A DNA stretch of 42,083 nucleotides from Bacteroidales bacterium (GCA_024682995.1 JAIKYR010000129.1:1-42083); one strand, 5' to 3'; numbered from the stretch's first letter, positions 32,774 to 40,402 are shown. The notes: generated by a model from the letters alone, not told the origin. Made by a program: numbers and translations.

Positions 32774-32935
32774 TTAAGTGGTGAGGGGTTTTATATTTTA
32801 AAATCCTGAGAGGGAAACAGGTGCGAATCCTGTACAGTACCCGCTGCTGTAAGTTCCGCGAATGGGAACGGCAAGATGTCACTGTCGAAAGATGGGAAGA
32901 CGCTGTTCTTGGAACGAGTCAGAAGACCTGCCGCT
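32774..32935 (+). promoter_or_regulatory. Cobalamin (adenosylcobalamin-type) riboswitch
   Basis: The conserved segments are in order: GGGAAACAGGTGCGAATCC, then ACAGTACCCGCTGCTGTAA, then GATGTCACTGTC, GGGAAGACGC, and the B12-box-like AGTCAGAAGACCTGCC near the end. The region between the TATTTTTG promoter and the ATG at 33148 contains no gene, and about 210 nt follow the aptamer. The expression platform is not resolved; a GAGAGCTCTC palindrome lies at about 32974-32987. Cobalamin-bound RNA normally turns off uptake or synthesis genes. The only gene after it is the tandem-domain T9SS cargo. Confidence 0.95.
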
Positions 32936-33147
32936 TATACGTTGTTGTCGCTTCGGGAGGTAGGCGGATACAAAGAGAGCTCTCTTTCGTGCTCTTCATC
33001 CCATATTAACCGAAGCATTTTGTTGAACCTGAATGCCGAGGATTATGCATTGGTGGTTTTTATTGGAAAACAAGAATTCGCATCCGGAATGCTCTTTCGG
33101 CAGTTTTTTCATGCACATTTTTCAATAATTCACTAAATAAAAACACT
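32936..33147 (+). other. Long 5' leader between cobalamin aptamer and coding start
   Basis: About 210 nt with no convincing gene; the small open frames through the aptamer have no family features. It is likely to hold the expression platform of the riboswitch. Confidence 0.5.
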
Positions 33148-34458
33148 ATGAGAAATTTTCTAACTATTTTGGGGTTGTTCTGTATGATAAACCTGACCTT
33201 TGCCCAGCAGACAGTTATTCGTAACGGGCATGATGTTCAAACATGCTCACCGCGCACCGTCAGTCACCACAATGTCCTGGCTCCCGCACCCACCGTTGAC
33301 GCCTCCATCTCCGCCAATGATATCACATGTTGGGTGGGGACGGGGAACACGGAAGTGATTTTCGTTGGCAACTGGTGCAGCCCGGATGTGGCGTTGGCCT
33401 GGGGTGTGCGCTTCCAGGGTGACAGTATCACGGTGAAGTCGGTGATGGACACCATCCTGGCTTATGATAACCGCTTTGGCTATTCCGGCATGTACAGCAC
33501 CATTGATGAGGTTACCTATCAGGACGGAACCTACAACCTCACCATGTCGCAACCCACTACAGGGTATATCATGTATAATGTCAACGGGACACTTGCCGAT
33601 TGGGGATTTACCCTCATGTATGTGCATCAAGGCGACCTCATCAAGGTGGGGAACACCGAATGTGCGATCTCTACGGGTGACCCGAACGACTGGACTACTT
33701 GGGGTTACGCATGGGAAACCATTATCACCCCTGTGGCCCCCATTGCGCTTCCCGCACCTCCTGATGCCACCATCAGTTTCAATGAGATTCTCTACTGGGT
33801 GGGCGAAGGCTCGAATGAGGCTGTAATGGCCGTCAACTGGGCCGATACCGCCTTGGCTTGGGGCTACCGCTGGAACGGCACGGCCACCGTGGCCGACATG
33901 ATGGCCGGCATCGCCGCCGCCGACCCACGCTTCAGCTATACAGTCAGCGGCTTTCTTGATGATATCAACTATCTTGATTCCGCCGCCGGCATGACAACCC
34001 CGTTAGGCATCACCCCTGGCAACTTCTGGGAAAGCTACAACAACGGCTTCATGGACATGGGCCTGACGCAGACCCTCAACAACGGCGATTTCGAGAAGTG
34101 GGCTGACCCTGCCGCCGGTATCATCATCGATAGCACCTACGATGCCACTTACGACTACTGGTGGTACACCCGCGTCTATCCGATGACCATCACCCCCGTC
34201 ACCGTACCCGACACCACCCATTCGGGCATCAGCAGCCGCGAAACAGCACGTGTCGTCGCTTATCCGAGCCCCTGCACCGGCACGCTTCATGTTGTTGGTG
34301 AAAACGCTAACCGTGTGGAACTCTATGGCGTGGATGGCAGACTGTTGGAAGTGGTTGACAACCATGGGAACCGGATTACCATCAACATGCATAATTATCC
34401 TGCCGGACTATATTTGCTGAAAGCAGGAAACAGCATTCAGAAAATCTTGAAAAAATAA
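33148..34458 (+). CDS. Cobalamin-riboswitch-controlled T9SS cargo with two tandem domains
   Basis: A 436-residue secreted protein. The signal peptide is residues 1-20 (ends FAQ). Residues 51-196 and 206-350 are two copies of one domain: each begins 'DA.IS', has 'WVG.G..E' and 'ALAWG.R', then 'DPRF' or 'DNRF', and closes with 'ITPV'. Copy 1 has Cys61, Cys77 and Cys172, which copy 2 lacks. Residues 366-436 are a T9SS type A sorting domain ('VVAYPSPCTGTLHV', 'YPAGLYLLKAG'). The 'WVG.G...ALAWGYRW' domain recalls one in secreted proteins of other phyla, but its function is not known to me. Riboswitch control suggests corrinoid capture or processing at the cell surface. No btuB or btuFCD gene is adjacent. 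Confidence 0.85.
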   Translation: MRNFLTILGLFCMINLTFAQQTVIRNGHDVQTCSPRTVSHHNVLAPAPTVDASISANDITCWVGTGNTEVIFVGNWCSPDVALAWGVRFQGDSITVKSVMDTILAYDNRFGYSGMYSTIDEVTYQDGTYNLTMSQPTTGYIMYNVNGTLADWGFTLMYVHQGDLIKVGNTECAISTGDPNDWTTWGYAWETIITPVAPIALPAPPDATISFNEILYWVGEGSNEAVMAVNWADTALAWGYRWNGTATVADMMAGIAAADPRFSYTVSGFLDDINYLDSAAGMTTPLGITPGNFWESYNNGFMDMGLTQTLNNGDFEKWADPAAGIIIDSTYDATYDYWWYTRVYPMTITPVTVPDTTHSGISSRETARVVAYPSPCTGTLHVVGENANRVELYGVDGRLLEVVDNHGNRITINMHNYPAGLYLLKAGNSIQKILKK

Positions 34459-34512
34459 ACCTTCTTTACATGTTAAACAGCCGTTTTTGGAATGAGTGAC
34501 GGCTGGATAAAG

Positions 34513-34538
34513 AACGGCCCTGCGAATGCGGGGCCGTT
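34513..34538 (+). terminator. GC-rich hairpin after the cobalamin-regulated gene
   Basis: An 11-bp stem AACGGCCCTGC / GCGGGGCCGTT with a 4-nt loop, 55 nt after the stop codon. The T run after it is weak, so termination may need Rho or be partial. Confidence 0.6.
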
Positions 34539-34604
34539 TCGGCTTTCGGAGATGCCCATTATTGCTAATAGAAAAATATCCGTCTGTAGAAGTTATCTTT
34601 TTTG

Positions 34605-34612
34605 TATCTTTG
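34605..34612 (+). promoter_or_regulatory. Promoter -7 element for rarA
   Basis: TATCTTTG, 19 nt before the GTG start at 34632. The open frame extends upstream through this element, so the promoter rules out the earlier TTG. Confidence 0.65.
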
Positions 34613-34631
34613 CCCACTTGTTTTTATTGCC

Positions 34632-35900
34632 GTGCAGAAACCGCTTGCCGAAATATTACGTCCCCGGACACTGGAAAGCTACATCGGGCAGGAACACCTG
34701 ATGGGGCCGGGTGCCGTGTTGCGCACAGCCATTGAGAACGACAACATCCAGTCCATGATTTTCTGGGGCCCGCCAGGCGTGGGCAAGACCACGCTGGCCC
34801 TCCTCATCGCCGAGCTTACAGGATCAGAGTTCCACATGCTCAGTGCCATCAGCAGCGGGGTGAAGGACATTCGCGAAGTGATTGACAAGGCCCGGAAATC
34901 CGAACACCGGAGTTTGCTCTTTATTGATGAAATCCACCGTTTTTCCAAGGCGCAGCAGGATTCCCTGTTAGGGGCTGTGGAGCAGGGGGTGGTCACCCTC
35001 ATCGGTGCCACCACGGAGAACCCCTCCTTCGAGGTCATATCCCCTCTTCTGTCACGCTGCCAGGTGTATGTGCTCAAGCCCTTGTCGGTGGACAACCTCA
35101 CCACCATCCTCCGCACAGCGATACAGTTTTTGGAAGAGCATCTCCAGTGCAAGATCCAGTTAGAGGACACCGAGGCTCTTTTGCGCATCTCGGGCGGTGA
35201 CGCGCGCAAGCTCATCAACGCCGTGGAGCTGGTCACCTGGATGACCAAGCCTGTGGACGGCGTCATCACCATCACGCGGGAGCAGGTCATACACGTTATC
35301 CAGCAGAATTTGGCATTGTATGACAAAAAAGGCGAGCAGCATTACGACATCATCTCGGCATTCATCAAGTCGATGCGGGGCAGCGACCCCAACGCGGCGG
35401 TCTATTGGATGGCTCGCATGTTAGTGGCCGGCGAGGATCCGCTCTTCATCGCCCGCCGCATGGTGATCTTGGCCTCGGAGGACATCGGCAACGCCAACCC
35501 CAACGCCCTCCTGTTGGCCAACAACTGCTTCCAGGCGGTGAATGTCATCGGCATGCCCGAGGCGCGGATCCCGCTGACGCAGACAGCCGTCTATTTGGCC
35601 TCCTCGCCCAAGAGCAACGCTGCCATCATCGCCATTGACAATGCCTACGCCCTCATCAAGCAGACCGGCGACCTGCCCGTGCCGCTGCACATCCGCAACG
35701 CGCCCACCAACCTGATGAAGGAGTTGGGCTACCATAAGGGCTACCAGTACGCCCATGATTTCGAGAACAACTTTGTGAACCAGGAGTTTCTGCCGGAGCC
35801 CATTCGTGGGACGAAACTGTACGATCCGCAGAACAACCCGCGCGAAAACGAGCTGCGCAAATACCTGCGCAACTGCTGGAAGGAGAAGTACAATTATTGA
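34632..35900 (+). CDS. rarA: Replication-associated recombination protein A (AAA+ ATPase)
   Basis: A 422-residue AAA+ protein of the RarA/MgsA/WRNIP1 family. 'PLAEILRPRTLESYIGQEHL' starts the protein, with Walker A 'WGPPGVGKTTLA', Walker B 'LLFIDEIHRFSKAQQD' and sensor 'LIGATTENPSFE'. The C-terminal half has 'SAFIKSMRGSDPNAAVYWMARML' and 'RRMVILASEDIGNANP'. It acts at stalled replication forks with single-strand binding protein. The start is GTG 34632, chosen because the promoter lies just upstream and because family members begin here. It is transcribed alone. Confidence 0.96.
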   Translation: MQKPLAEILRPRTLESYIGQEHLMGPGAVLRTAIENDNIQSMIFWGPPGVGKTTLALLIAELTGSEFHMLSAISSGVKDIREVIDKARKSEHRSLLFIDEIHRFSKAQQDSLLGAVEQGVVTLIGATTENPSFEVISPLLSRCQVYVLKPLSVDNLTTILRTAIQFLEEHLQCKIQLEDTEALLRISGGDARKLINAVELVTWMTKPVDGVITITREQVIHVIQQNLALYDKKGEQHYDIISAFIKSMRGSDPNAAVYWMARMLVAGEDPLFIARRMVILASEDIGNANPNALLLANNCFQAVNVIGMPEARIPLTQTAVYLASSPKSNAAIIAIDNAYALIKQTGDLPVPLHIRNAPTNLMKELGYHKGYQYAHDFENNFVNQEFLPEPIRGTKLYDPQNNPRENELRKYLRNCWKEKYNY

Positions 35901-35910
35901 TTTTCTGGGG

Positions 35911-36033
35911 AATTGGGAATCGTTAAGGAGTTAAGCAACTAAGGAGTTAAAGGGGAATTGGCCGTTGGCTATTAGCTATTGACTTTTTCTCTAAACTCTA
36001 AACTTTAAACTTTAAACTCTCAACTCTCAACTT
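35911..36033 (-). repeat. Composite intergenic repeat
   Basis: Read on the minus strand: GTTGAGA and GTTTAAA/GTTTAGAG units, then a CAATAGCTAATAGCCAACGG unit, then a TTTAACTCCTTAG/TTAACTCCTTAAC unit flanked by AATTCCC. The first two units match, in the same order, the sequence at 3812-3897. Confidence 0.7.
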
Positions 36034-36200
36034 TACTTGACCACTATCCGTTGCCATAGCTATACAGTTTACTGACTACTGAACGAACCAGCCGTTGGCC
36101 TGCATGGGTGCGTAGGCAGATGTGTGGGGAGTAACTGTAGTGTTACGCAAGCACGAGGAGACAAGCAATCTAGCAAAAGTAAAAAAATAAATCAAAGAAG

Positions 36201-36216
36201 TTGTATTATATTACAA
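36201..36216 (+). promoter_or_regulatory. Candidate operator of the toxin-antitoxin operon
   Basis: Palindrome TTGTA-N6-TACAA, 6 nt before the TATTTTTG element at 36223-36230. This is the expected place for an autorepressing antitoxin to bind. Confidence 0.5.
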
Positions 36217-36222
36217 TTTTAT

Positions 36223-36230
36223 TATTTTTG
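36223..36230 (+). promoter_or_regulatory. Promoter -7 element of the toxin-antitoxin operon
   Basis: TATTTTTG only 5 nt before the toxin ATG at 36236, so the message should start at or very near the start codon (leaderless). Confidence 0.6.
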
Positions 36231-36235
36231 CACCG

Positions 36236-36574
36236 ATGAAAAAGATAATAGCATACAAGAACCATTATAAGGAATTTATATCTAAACTATCTGATAATGA
36301 GCGTGCTAAAATCAGGAGAGCTTTGCTGCTTTTTGAGACAGAAGATAAAATACCGCAACATTACATCCATTATATTCGCGATGGATTGTATGAATTTCGC
36401 GTAAATTATGGGAACAAAGAATTCAGGATATTTTTTATCTATGACGGAGAGCAGATTGTGGTGTTGTTTAACTGTTTTACGAAAAAATCACAGAAAGTAC
36501 CTAAAAGGGAAATAGAAAAAGCAATAAAATTAAAGGATGAGTATAAAAATGAAAAAAAACGAGGAAATATATGA
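36236..36574 (+). CDS. higB: RelE/HigB-type toxin
   Basis: A 112-residue basic protein. 'KNHYKEFISKLSDNERAKI' and 'YIHYIRDGLYEFRVNYGNKEFRIFFIYDGEQIVVLFNCFTKKSQKVPKREIEKA' match the RelE/ParE superfamily of HigB type ('phage-derived Gp49-like'). Such toxins cut mRNA on the ribosome. The C-terminus is Lys-rich. The toxin gene precedes the antitoxin, as in higBA, and the frames overlap. Codon use is AT-rich (many AAA, ATA, TTA) compared with its neighbours, pointing to recent gain. The transcript may be leaderless. Confidence 0.88.
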   Translation: MKKIIAYKNHYKEFISKLSDNERAKIRRALLLFETEDKIPQHYIHYIRDGLYEFRVNYGNKEFRIFFIYDGEQIVVLFNCFTKKSQKVPKREIEKAIKLKDEYKNEKKRGNI

Positions 36575-36845
36575 CGTTAGTGCCGAATTGGAGCGTGAAT
36601 TCGGTCCCAAAGGTTCTGAAACCAGAAAGCAGGCTGAAGATAAAGCCTGGGAGGAATACAACGCACAAATTCTGCTTGATGCCAGAAAAAACGCTGGATT
36701 GACCCAACAGGAACTTGCTGAAAGGATTGGAACGGACAAAGGTTATGTTTCCCGTGTGGAAAGAGGATTAATTATCCCATCAGTTTCAACTCTTTATCGT
36801 ATTGCCGCTGCTATGGGTTTGACGGTAGAATTGCGACCAGCGTGA
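36549..36845 (+). CDS. higA: HigA-type antitoxin with HTH domain
   Basis: A 98-residue protein from ATG 36549. A helical, charged N-terminal part ('EEIYDVSAELEREFGPKG') should bind the toxin. The XRE-type helix-turn-helix follows: 'ARKNAGLTQQELAERIGTDKGYVSRVERG' is described here as its core, then 'PSVSTLYRIAAAMGLTVEL'. It should neutralise the toxin and repress the promoter through the palindrome at 36201-36216. It overlaps the toxin gene by 26 nt. An in-frame ATG at 36537 is also possible but has its AAAGG directly against the start codon. Confidence 0.87.
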   Translation: MKKNEEIYDVSAELEREFGPKGSETRKQAEDKAWEEYNAQILLDARKNAGLTQQELAERIGTDKGYVSRVERGLIIPSVSTLYRIAAAMGLTVELRPA

Positions 36846-37078
36846 CACGTCCTTTTTACGGCAATTTTTCGTGGTGTAAAATCAGGACATTGTCCGATGA
36901 CAGTTAAATTGTATAAAACAACTGGCAACATGTTTATCGTAAGCCATTAATTATACGATTGATGATAGAATTATTACAAACTCATTCTTTTGTTTTATTA
37001 AGACTCTCCTCATATTCAAGCCATAAAAAAGATGGAACTCCTCTAGAAATATACCATTCGCCAGACTTTGGCCTAATT
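36846..37078 (-). other. Possible decayed coding remnant
   Basis: On the minus strand a 33-codon open stretch just after the small membrane ORF reads like protein ('RPKSGEWYISRGVPSFLWLE') but has no start codon and follows a stop. It may be a frame-shifted remnant. The rest, towards the antitoxin, shows nothing I can name. Confidence 0.25.
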
Positions 37079-37219
37079 TCACATTACTTTCTCAACGGTT
37101 TTTGATGATGAATGAGTCGTTGATGTTTTTTTATTGTTTGTAAAATAAAACATCACAAATAAGCCAACAAGTAAAGCAAGAGTACCAATAAAAATAAATA
37201 CGTTTTTTACGCCTTCCAT
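37079..37219 (-). CDS. Small membrane protein (46 residues), hypothetical
   Basis: I translated this by hand. ATG at 37219, stop TGA at 37079-37081. One membrane helix ('NVFIFIGTLALLVGLFVMFY') is followed by a Lys/Thr/Ser tail ('TNNKKTSTTHSSSKTVEKVM'). An AGAAGG ribosome site lies 3 nt before the ATG, unusually good for this genome. There is no family I recognise. Base composition is AT-rich like the neighbouring toxin-antitoxin pair. It could be a small toxin or a stress peptide, or an accessory of a lost element; none of these is supported beyond the topology. Confidence 0.4.
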   Translation of the reverse strand: MEGVKNVFIFIGTLALLVGLFVMFYFTNNKKTSTTHSSSKTVEKVM

Positions 37220-37600
37220 TTTCCTTCTCGCCGATTGTTACCCTGTCGGCACATCAGGTTTTCCCGCTCCCCAGCACCCCAAGAGCGATGGACATAAAAG
37301 AAGCGTGGTACTGATATGCCACTTCTTCGAATGGAGGTCGTAGGAAAACCCAATGATGGAGATGTGGAACCAGCCCACGCTATTCGCGCAAGCCATCACA
37401 CTCTCTTGCATCATTGTATTGGAAATTTCCTACGTTTCCATTCGCAAGACGAGCATAACGCTTCGTTTTATCTAATAAAATCCCGCCAAACATACAATGC
37501 AATGCGCCTTCAGGTTGACGGGGCAAGGATAAGAAAAATTATTAAAATTAAAGAAAGGGGGAGGGGTCTTCCGTTTTTCCGAATCATATTATGATATTCA
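37220..37600. other. GC-richer element with short open frames on both strands
   Basis: No convincing gene. The minus strand carries a 57-codon ORF (37411 to 37238) ending 'GAGKPDVPTG' and lying 18 nt before the small membrane ORF; the plus strand carries a 92-codon ORF (37316-37594) with no family match. I recall similar short hypothetical proteins across Bacteroidales, which may mean a conserved repeat or RNA rather than proteins. Confidence 0.35.
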
Positions 37601-37609
37601 AAATTTTTG

Positions 37610-37617
37610 TATGTTTG
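37610..37617 (+). promoter_or_regulatory. Promoter -7 element for porP
   Basis: TATGTTTG with an 80-nt leader before the ATG at 37698. Confidence 0.6.
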
Positions 37618-37697
37618 CCCGTTTCATTGGCACGCATGCCGAATACGATTAGATTGCAGACATTCGAGATTTTGAGACAGTGATACATCCTACAGAT

Positions 37698-38744
37698 ATG
37701 CATGGCGTTCCCTTGCGGCGTGGCCTGCGCGGATTCGCGCTGCTGCTGGCGCTGTGCCTGACTGTGTCCATGCTGCGTGCGCAGGATTATCACTTCTCGC
37801 AATTCTACAGTCAGCCGGTCACGTTGAACCCCTCCCTGACGGGTGCTTTCGACGGTGTTTTCCGGGCTGCTGTCACGGAGCGCACCCAGTGGCTGTCGGT
37901 TACCAAGCCCTTCCTCACCATTGGTGCGGGCATAGACGGGGCCATCATAAAGGACAACCGGCGGCAGCAGATGCTGGCCCTCGGGGCGGTGTTCACCGCT
38001 GACAAGGCTGGCGATTTGCACTACACATCTTTGCAGGCACTCGCATCGGTGTCCTACATCAAATATGTCGGACGGCGCAGTCGCCACAAAATCGGCATCG
38101 GAGCGTACGCCGGCATGATCAACAACTCGTACGACATCCTTTGGGCCATGTGGGGTTCCCAGTACCGGGATGGACAATACGACCCCAACATGCCCGGCGG
38201 GGAGAACATCCCGATGAGTAACCAGTTCCTATTCGACTGCGGGGCGGGTCTTTTCTGGAGTTATACGCCCAACAAGACCAACACCTTCCAATTGGGGGCC
38301 GCCGCCGCCCACCTCAACCGTCCGTTCGACGATTTCGGAACTCTCTCCTCCCGTTTGCCTATACGCTACACGGCCCACTTCCTGTCGCGCATCAGTCTTA
38401 CCCGGGAGGTCTCGATAGAACCTCTTCTGTACGGCTCTTGGCAGCGGAATTTCAGCGAATACCTCTTCGGGGCCAACGTCGAGTATTTCCAGCGTCAGAA
38501 CAGCTACAAGACGCTGTTTTCCTTTGGCGGCGGACTCTTTTACCGATGGAACGACGCCATCGTGGTGGATTTCTTCTTCGACTGGCAGAACCTTCGCTTG
38601 GGTGCCAGCTACGATCTCAATGTGTCACGATTCATCCGCGCCACCAAGATGCGCGGTGGTTTTGAGGTGACGTTGTCCTATATTTTCCGGAAAAAAAGTA
38701 TCACCCGATTAGGCAAGGAGCCTTGTCCCTTTGATGTTATGTGA
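37698..38744 (+). CDS. porP: T9SS outer membrane protein PorP/SprF
   Basis: A 348-residue outer membrane beta-barrel. The signal peptide (residues 1 to about 27) ends 'SMLRAQ'. 'DYHFSQFYSQPVTLNPSLTG' is the invariant PorP/SprF start; 'YIKYVGRRSRHKIGIGAYAGM' and 'FDCGAGLFWSY' are barrel blocks. PorP/SprF paralogs help secrete or attach T9SS cargo at the surface, often with a PorE-like partner. The ATG at 37698 is used; a GTG 18 nt upstream is in frame. The PD40-OmpA gene starts 2 nt after its stop. Many Bacteroidota carry several PorP copies, so this need not be the core secretion one. Confidence 0.9.
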   Translation: MHGVPLRRGLRGFALLLALCLTVSMLRAQDYHFSQFYSQPVTLNPSLTGAFDGVFRAAVTERTQWLSVTKPFLTIGAGIDGAIIKDNRRQQMLALGAVFTADKAGDLHYTSLQALASVSYIKYVGRRSRHKIGIGAYAGMINNSYDILWAMWGSQYRDGQYDPNMPGGENIPMSNQFLFDCGAGLFWSYTPNKTNTFQLGAAAAHLNRPFDDFGTLSSRLPIRYTAHFLSRISLTREVSIEPLLYGSWQRNFSEYLFGANVEYFQRQNSYKTLFSFGGGLFYRWNDAIVVDFFFDWQNLRLGASYDLNVSRFIRATKMRGGFEVTLSYIFRKKSITRLGKEPCPFDVM

Positions 38745-38746
38745 TT

Positions 38747-40342
38747 ATGAGAAAGGCTCTTGCGTTCATATTACTCATCATCACCTGCGGGTTTGTGCAG
38801 GCTCAGGTGCGGCTGTCGGACCGCCAGCGGGACGAGCAGATCCGGTTCATCCGGAATGACACGCTCCCCGTGACGGTAAACGCCCTTCCTTTCAGTATAA
38901 ACTCCCGTTTCTCGGAGTTCTCGCCCGTCCTGTTGCCGGATTCCACTTTCCTGTTCACCTCCATGCGTGCCGACCGCGAGGAGGATGCCGACCGCTACTT
39001 TGAGACCAGCTGGTATTGCAACATCTACCGTTCCCAGCTGCTCTCCGATGGAGACTATGCGCCGGCCGTGGCCTTGCCTTCCAGCATCAACAACCGGCGT
39101 ACCTTTAACAGCAACTTCTGCTGGAATGCCGCCCAGAACGAGCTAATCTACTCGCGCTGTCTGCGCGACAACACAAATGAGCTGCGGTGCTCGTTATGGC
39201 GCACTTGCCGCAACAACCGGGGATGGAGCTCCCCTCAGAAGCTGCCCTCTGCCATCAACGCCGAATCCTCCACCAACATGCAACCCTGCCTCGTGACTAT
39301 GCACGACTTCGAAGTGCTTTACTTTGTTTCCAACCGGAAAAGCGGATTCGGTGGTCTGGATATCTGGTATTCCATCCGCAAAAACGGCAAATTCGATGTC
39401 CCCATCAATGCGGGTCCGATCATCAACACCGAAGGCAATGAGATTACCCCCTTCTATGATCCGGGCAAGAAAATCCTGTATTTCAGCTCTGATGAACATC
39501 TCGGCATCGGCGATTACGACATCTTCTACGCGGAAGGGGCCTTGAGCCAATGGGGTGAAGTTGCCAACATGGGTGTTCCGTACAATTCACCCTACAATGA
39601 CTTCTACTTCCAACTGCTTCCTGATGGGGAGAGTGGCTATTTCTCCTCCAACCGTCCGCACGACGACCTTCAACTGGAAGACACCTGCTGCAACGACATC
39701 TTCCATTTCCAAAAACACTATCCGGAAGAAACTCCAGCCGAATCCAAGGACACGGTTTCTATGCATGAAAAAATCGCCTCCGTGCTGCCCATCACTCTTT
39801 ATTTCCAAAATGACCAGCCCGACCCCAAGACCCTTTCCGACACGACCAAGACAGACTATCCGGCCCTCTATAACCGTTATGTGGCCGATATGCAGCATCA
39901 TATAGCGCAATCCATCAGTGGTTTGGATGATGATAGCATGCACATTGTCCGGCAGATGATGATTCGATTCATGCGTGATTCGGTCGCTGCCGGTTATGGC
40001 CGTCTCCTGGCCTTCACCCGTTATCTGAAGGAGGCCCTGACGGCGGGCGACTCCGTGGGCATCCTCATCAGCGGGTACGCCTCGCCCCTGCACAATCCTG
40101 TTTATAACCGGCATCTCTCCGCCCGCCGAATTGTCAGCCTGGTCAACTATCTCCGCACGGCGGAAGGGGGCTTCTTCCGGCCTTATCTGGACGGCAGCCG
40201 GGCGGGACTCACCCTCCGCACCGACCCGCAGGGAGCCGTGGGTCCGGCATTCACCACCGATGACACCCGCGAGACCGTTTACGGCATCCAGGCGGCCAAG
40301 GAGAGGAAAATCGTTGTCTCTATCCTCTATGACAAACCCTGA
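38747..40342 (+). CDS. PD40 beta-propeller/OmpA-like partner of PorP (PorE-like)
   Basis: A 531-residue exported protein (signal peptide about residues 1-20). Residues 45-300 are PD40-type propeller repeats, for example 'LYFVSNRKSGFGGLDIWYS' and 'ILYFSSDEHLGIGDYDIFYA'. After 'LPITLYFQNDQPDP' there is a long helical insert, then an OmpA-like peptidoglycan-binding domain ('ISGYASPLHNPVYNRHLSARRI') ending 'AKERKIVVSIL'. This is the PorE-like layout without an N-terminal TPR part. It should link the outer membrane PorP to peptidoglycan. It lies 2 nt after porP, so the two are translated together. Start is ATG 38747. Confidence 0.85.
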   Translation: MRKALAFILLIITCGFVQAQVRLSDRQRDEQIRFIRNDTLPVTVNALPFSINSRFSEFSPVLLPDSTFLFTSMRADREEDADRYFETSWYCNIYRSQLLSDGDYAPAVALPSSINNRRTFNSNFCWNAAQNELIYSRCLRDNTNELRCSLWRTCRNNRGWSSPQKLPSAINAESSTNMQPCLVTMHDFEVLYFVSNRKSGFGGLDIWYSIRKNGKFDVPINAGPIINTEGNEITPFYDPGKKILYFSSDEHLGIGDYDIFYAEGALSQWGEVANMGVPYNSPYNDFYFQLLPDGESGYFSSNRPHDDLQLEDTCCNDIFHFQKHYPEETPAESKDTVSMHEKIASVLPITLYFQNDQPDPKTLSDTTKTDYPALYNRYVADMQHHIAQSISGLDDDSMHIVRQMMIRFMRDSVAAGYGRLLAFTRYLKEALTAGDSVGILISGYASPLHNPVYNRHLSARRIVSLVNYLRTAEGGFFRPYLDGSRAGLTLRTDPQGAVGPAFTTDDTRETVYGIQAAKERKIVVSILYDKP

Positions 40343-40402
40343 CCTTTCGCCGGAATCTTGACCACCATCACAAAAATCATCCCGACCGCCCATTATTTTT
40401 TT

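Larger units (their letters stand above)
35901..36222. other. Gene-free stretch with composite repeat
   Basis: About 320 nt without a gene. 35911-36033 is the composite repeat. 36034-36200 has no clear feature, and 36201-36216 holds the palindrome of the toxin-antitoxin promoter. Confidence 0.6.

Noticed and set aside
32821-33136. Short plus-strand frames within the cobalamin riboswitch leader
   Set aside because: They cover the conserved aptamer segments, have no family features, and are explained by the RNA.
35911-36033. CRISPR-like appearance of short repeated units
   Set aside because: The units are directly tandem and degenerate, with no spacers of constant length and no cas genes nearby.
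37316-37594. Plus-strand 92-codon ORF as a protein gene
   Set aside because: It has no promoter of its own, no ribosome site and no family match, and the minus strand is equally open; it is kept only as part of a possible repeat element.
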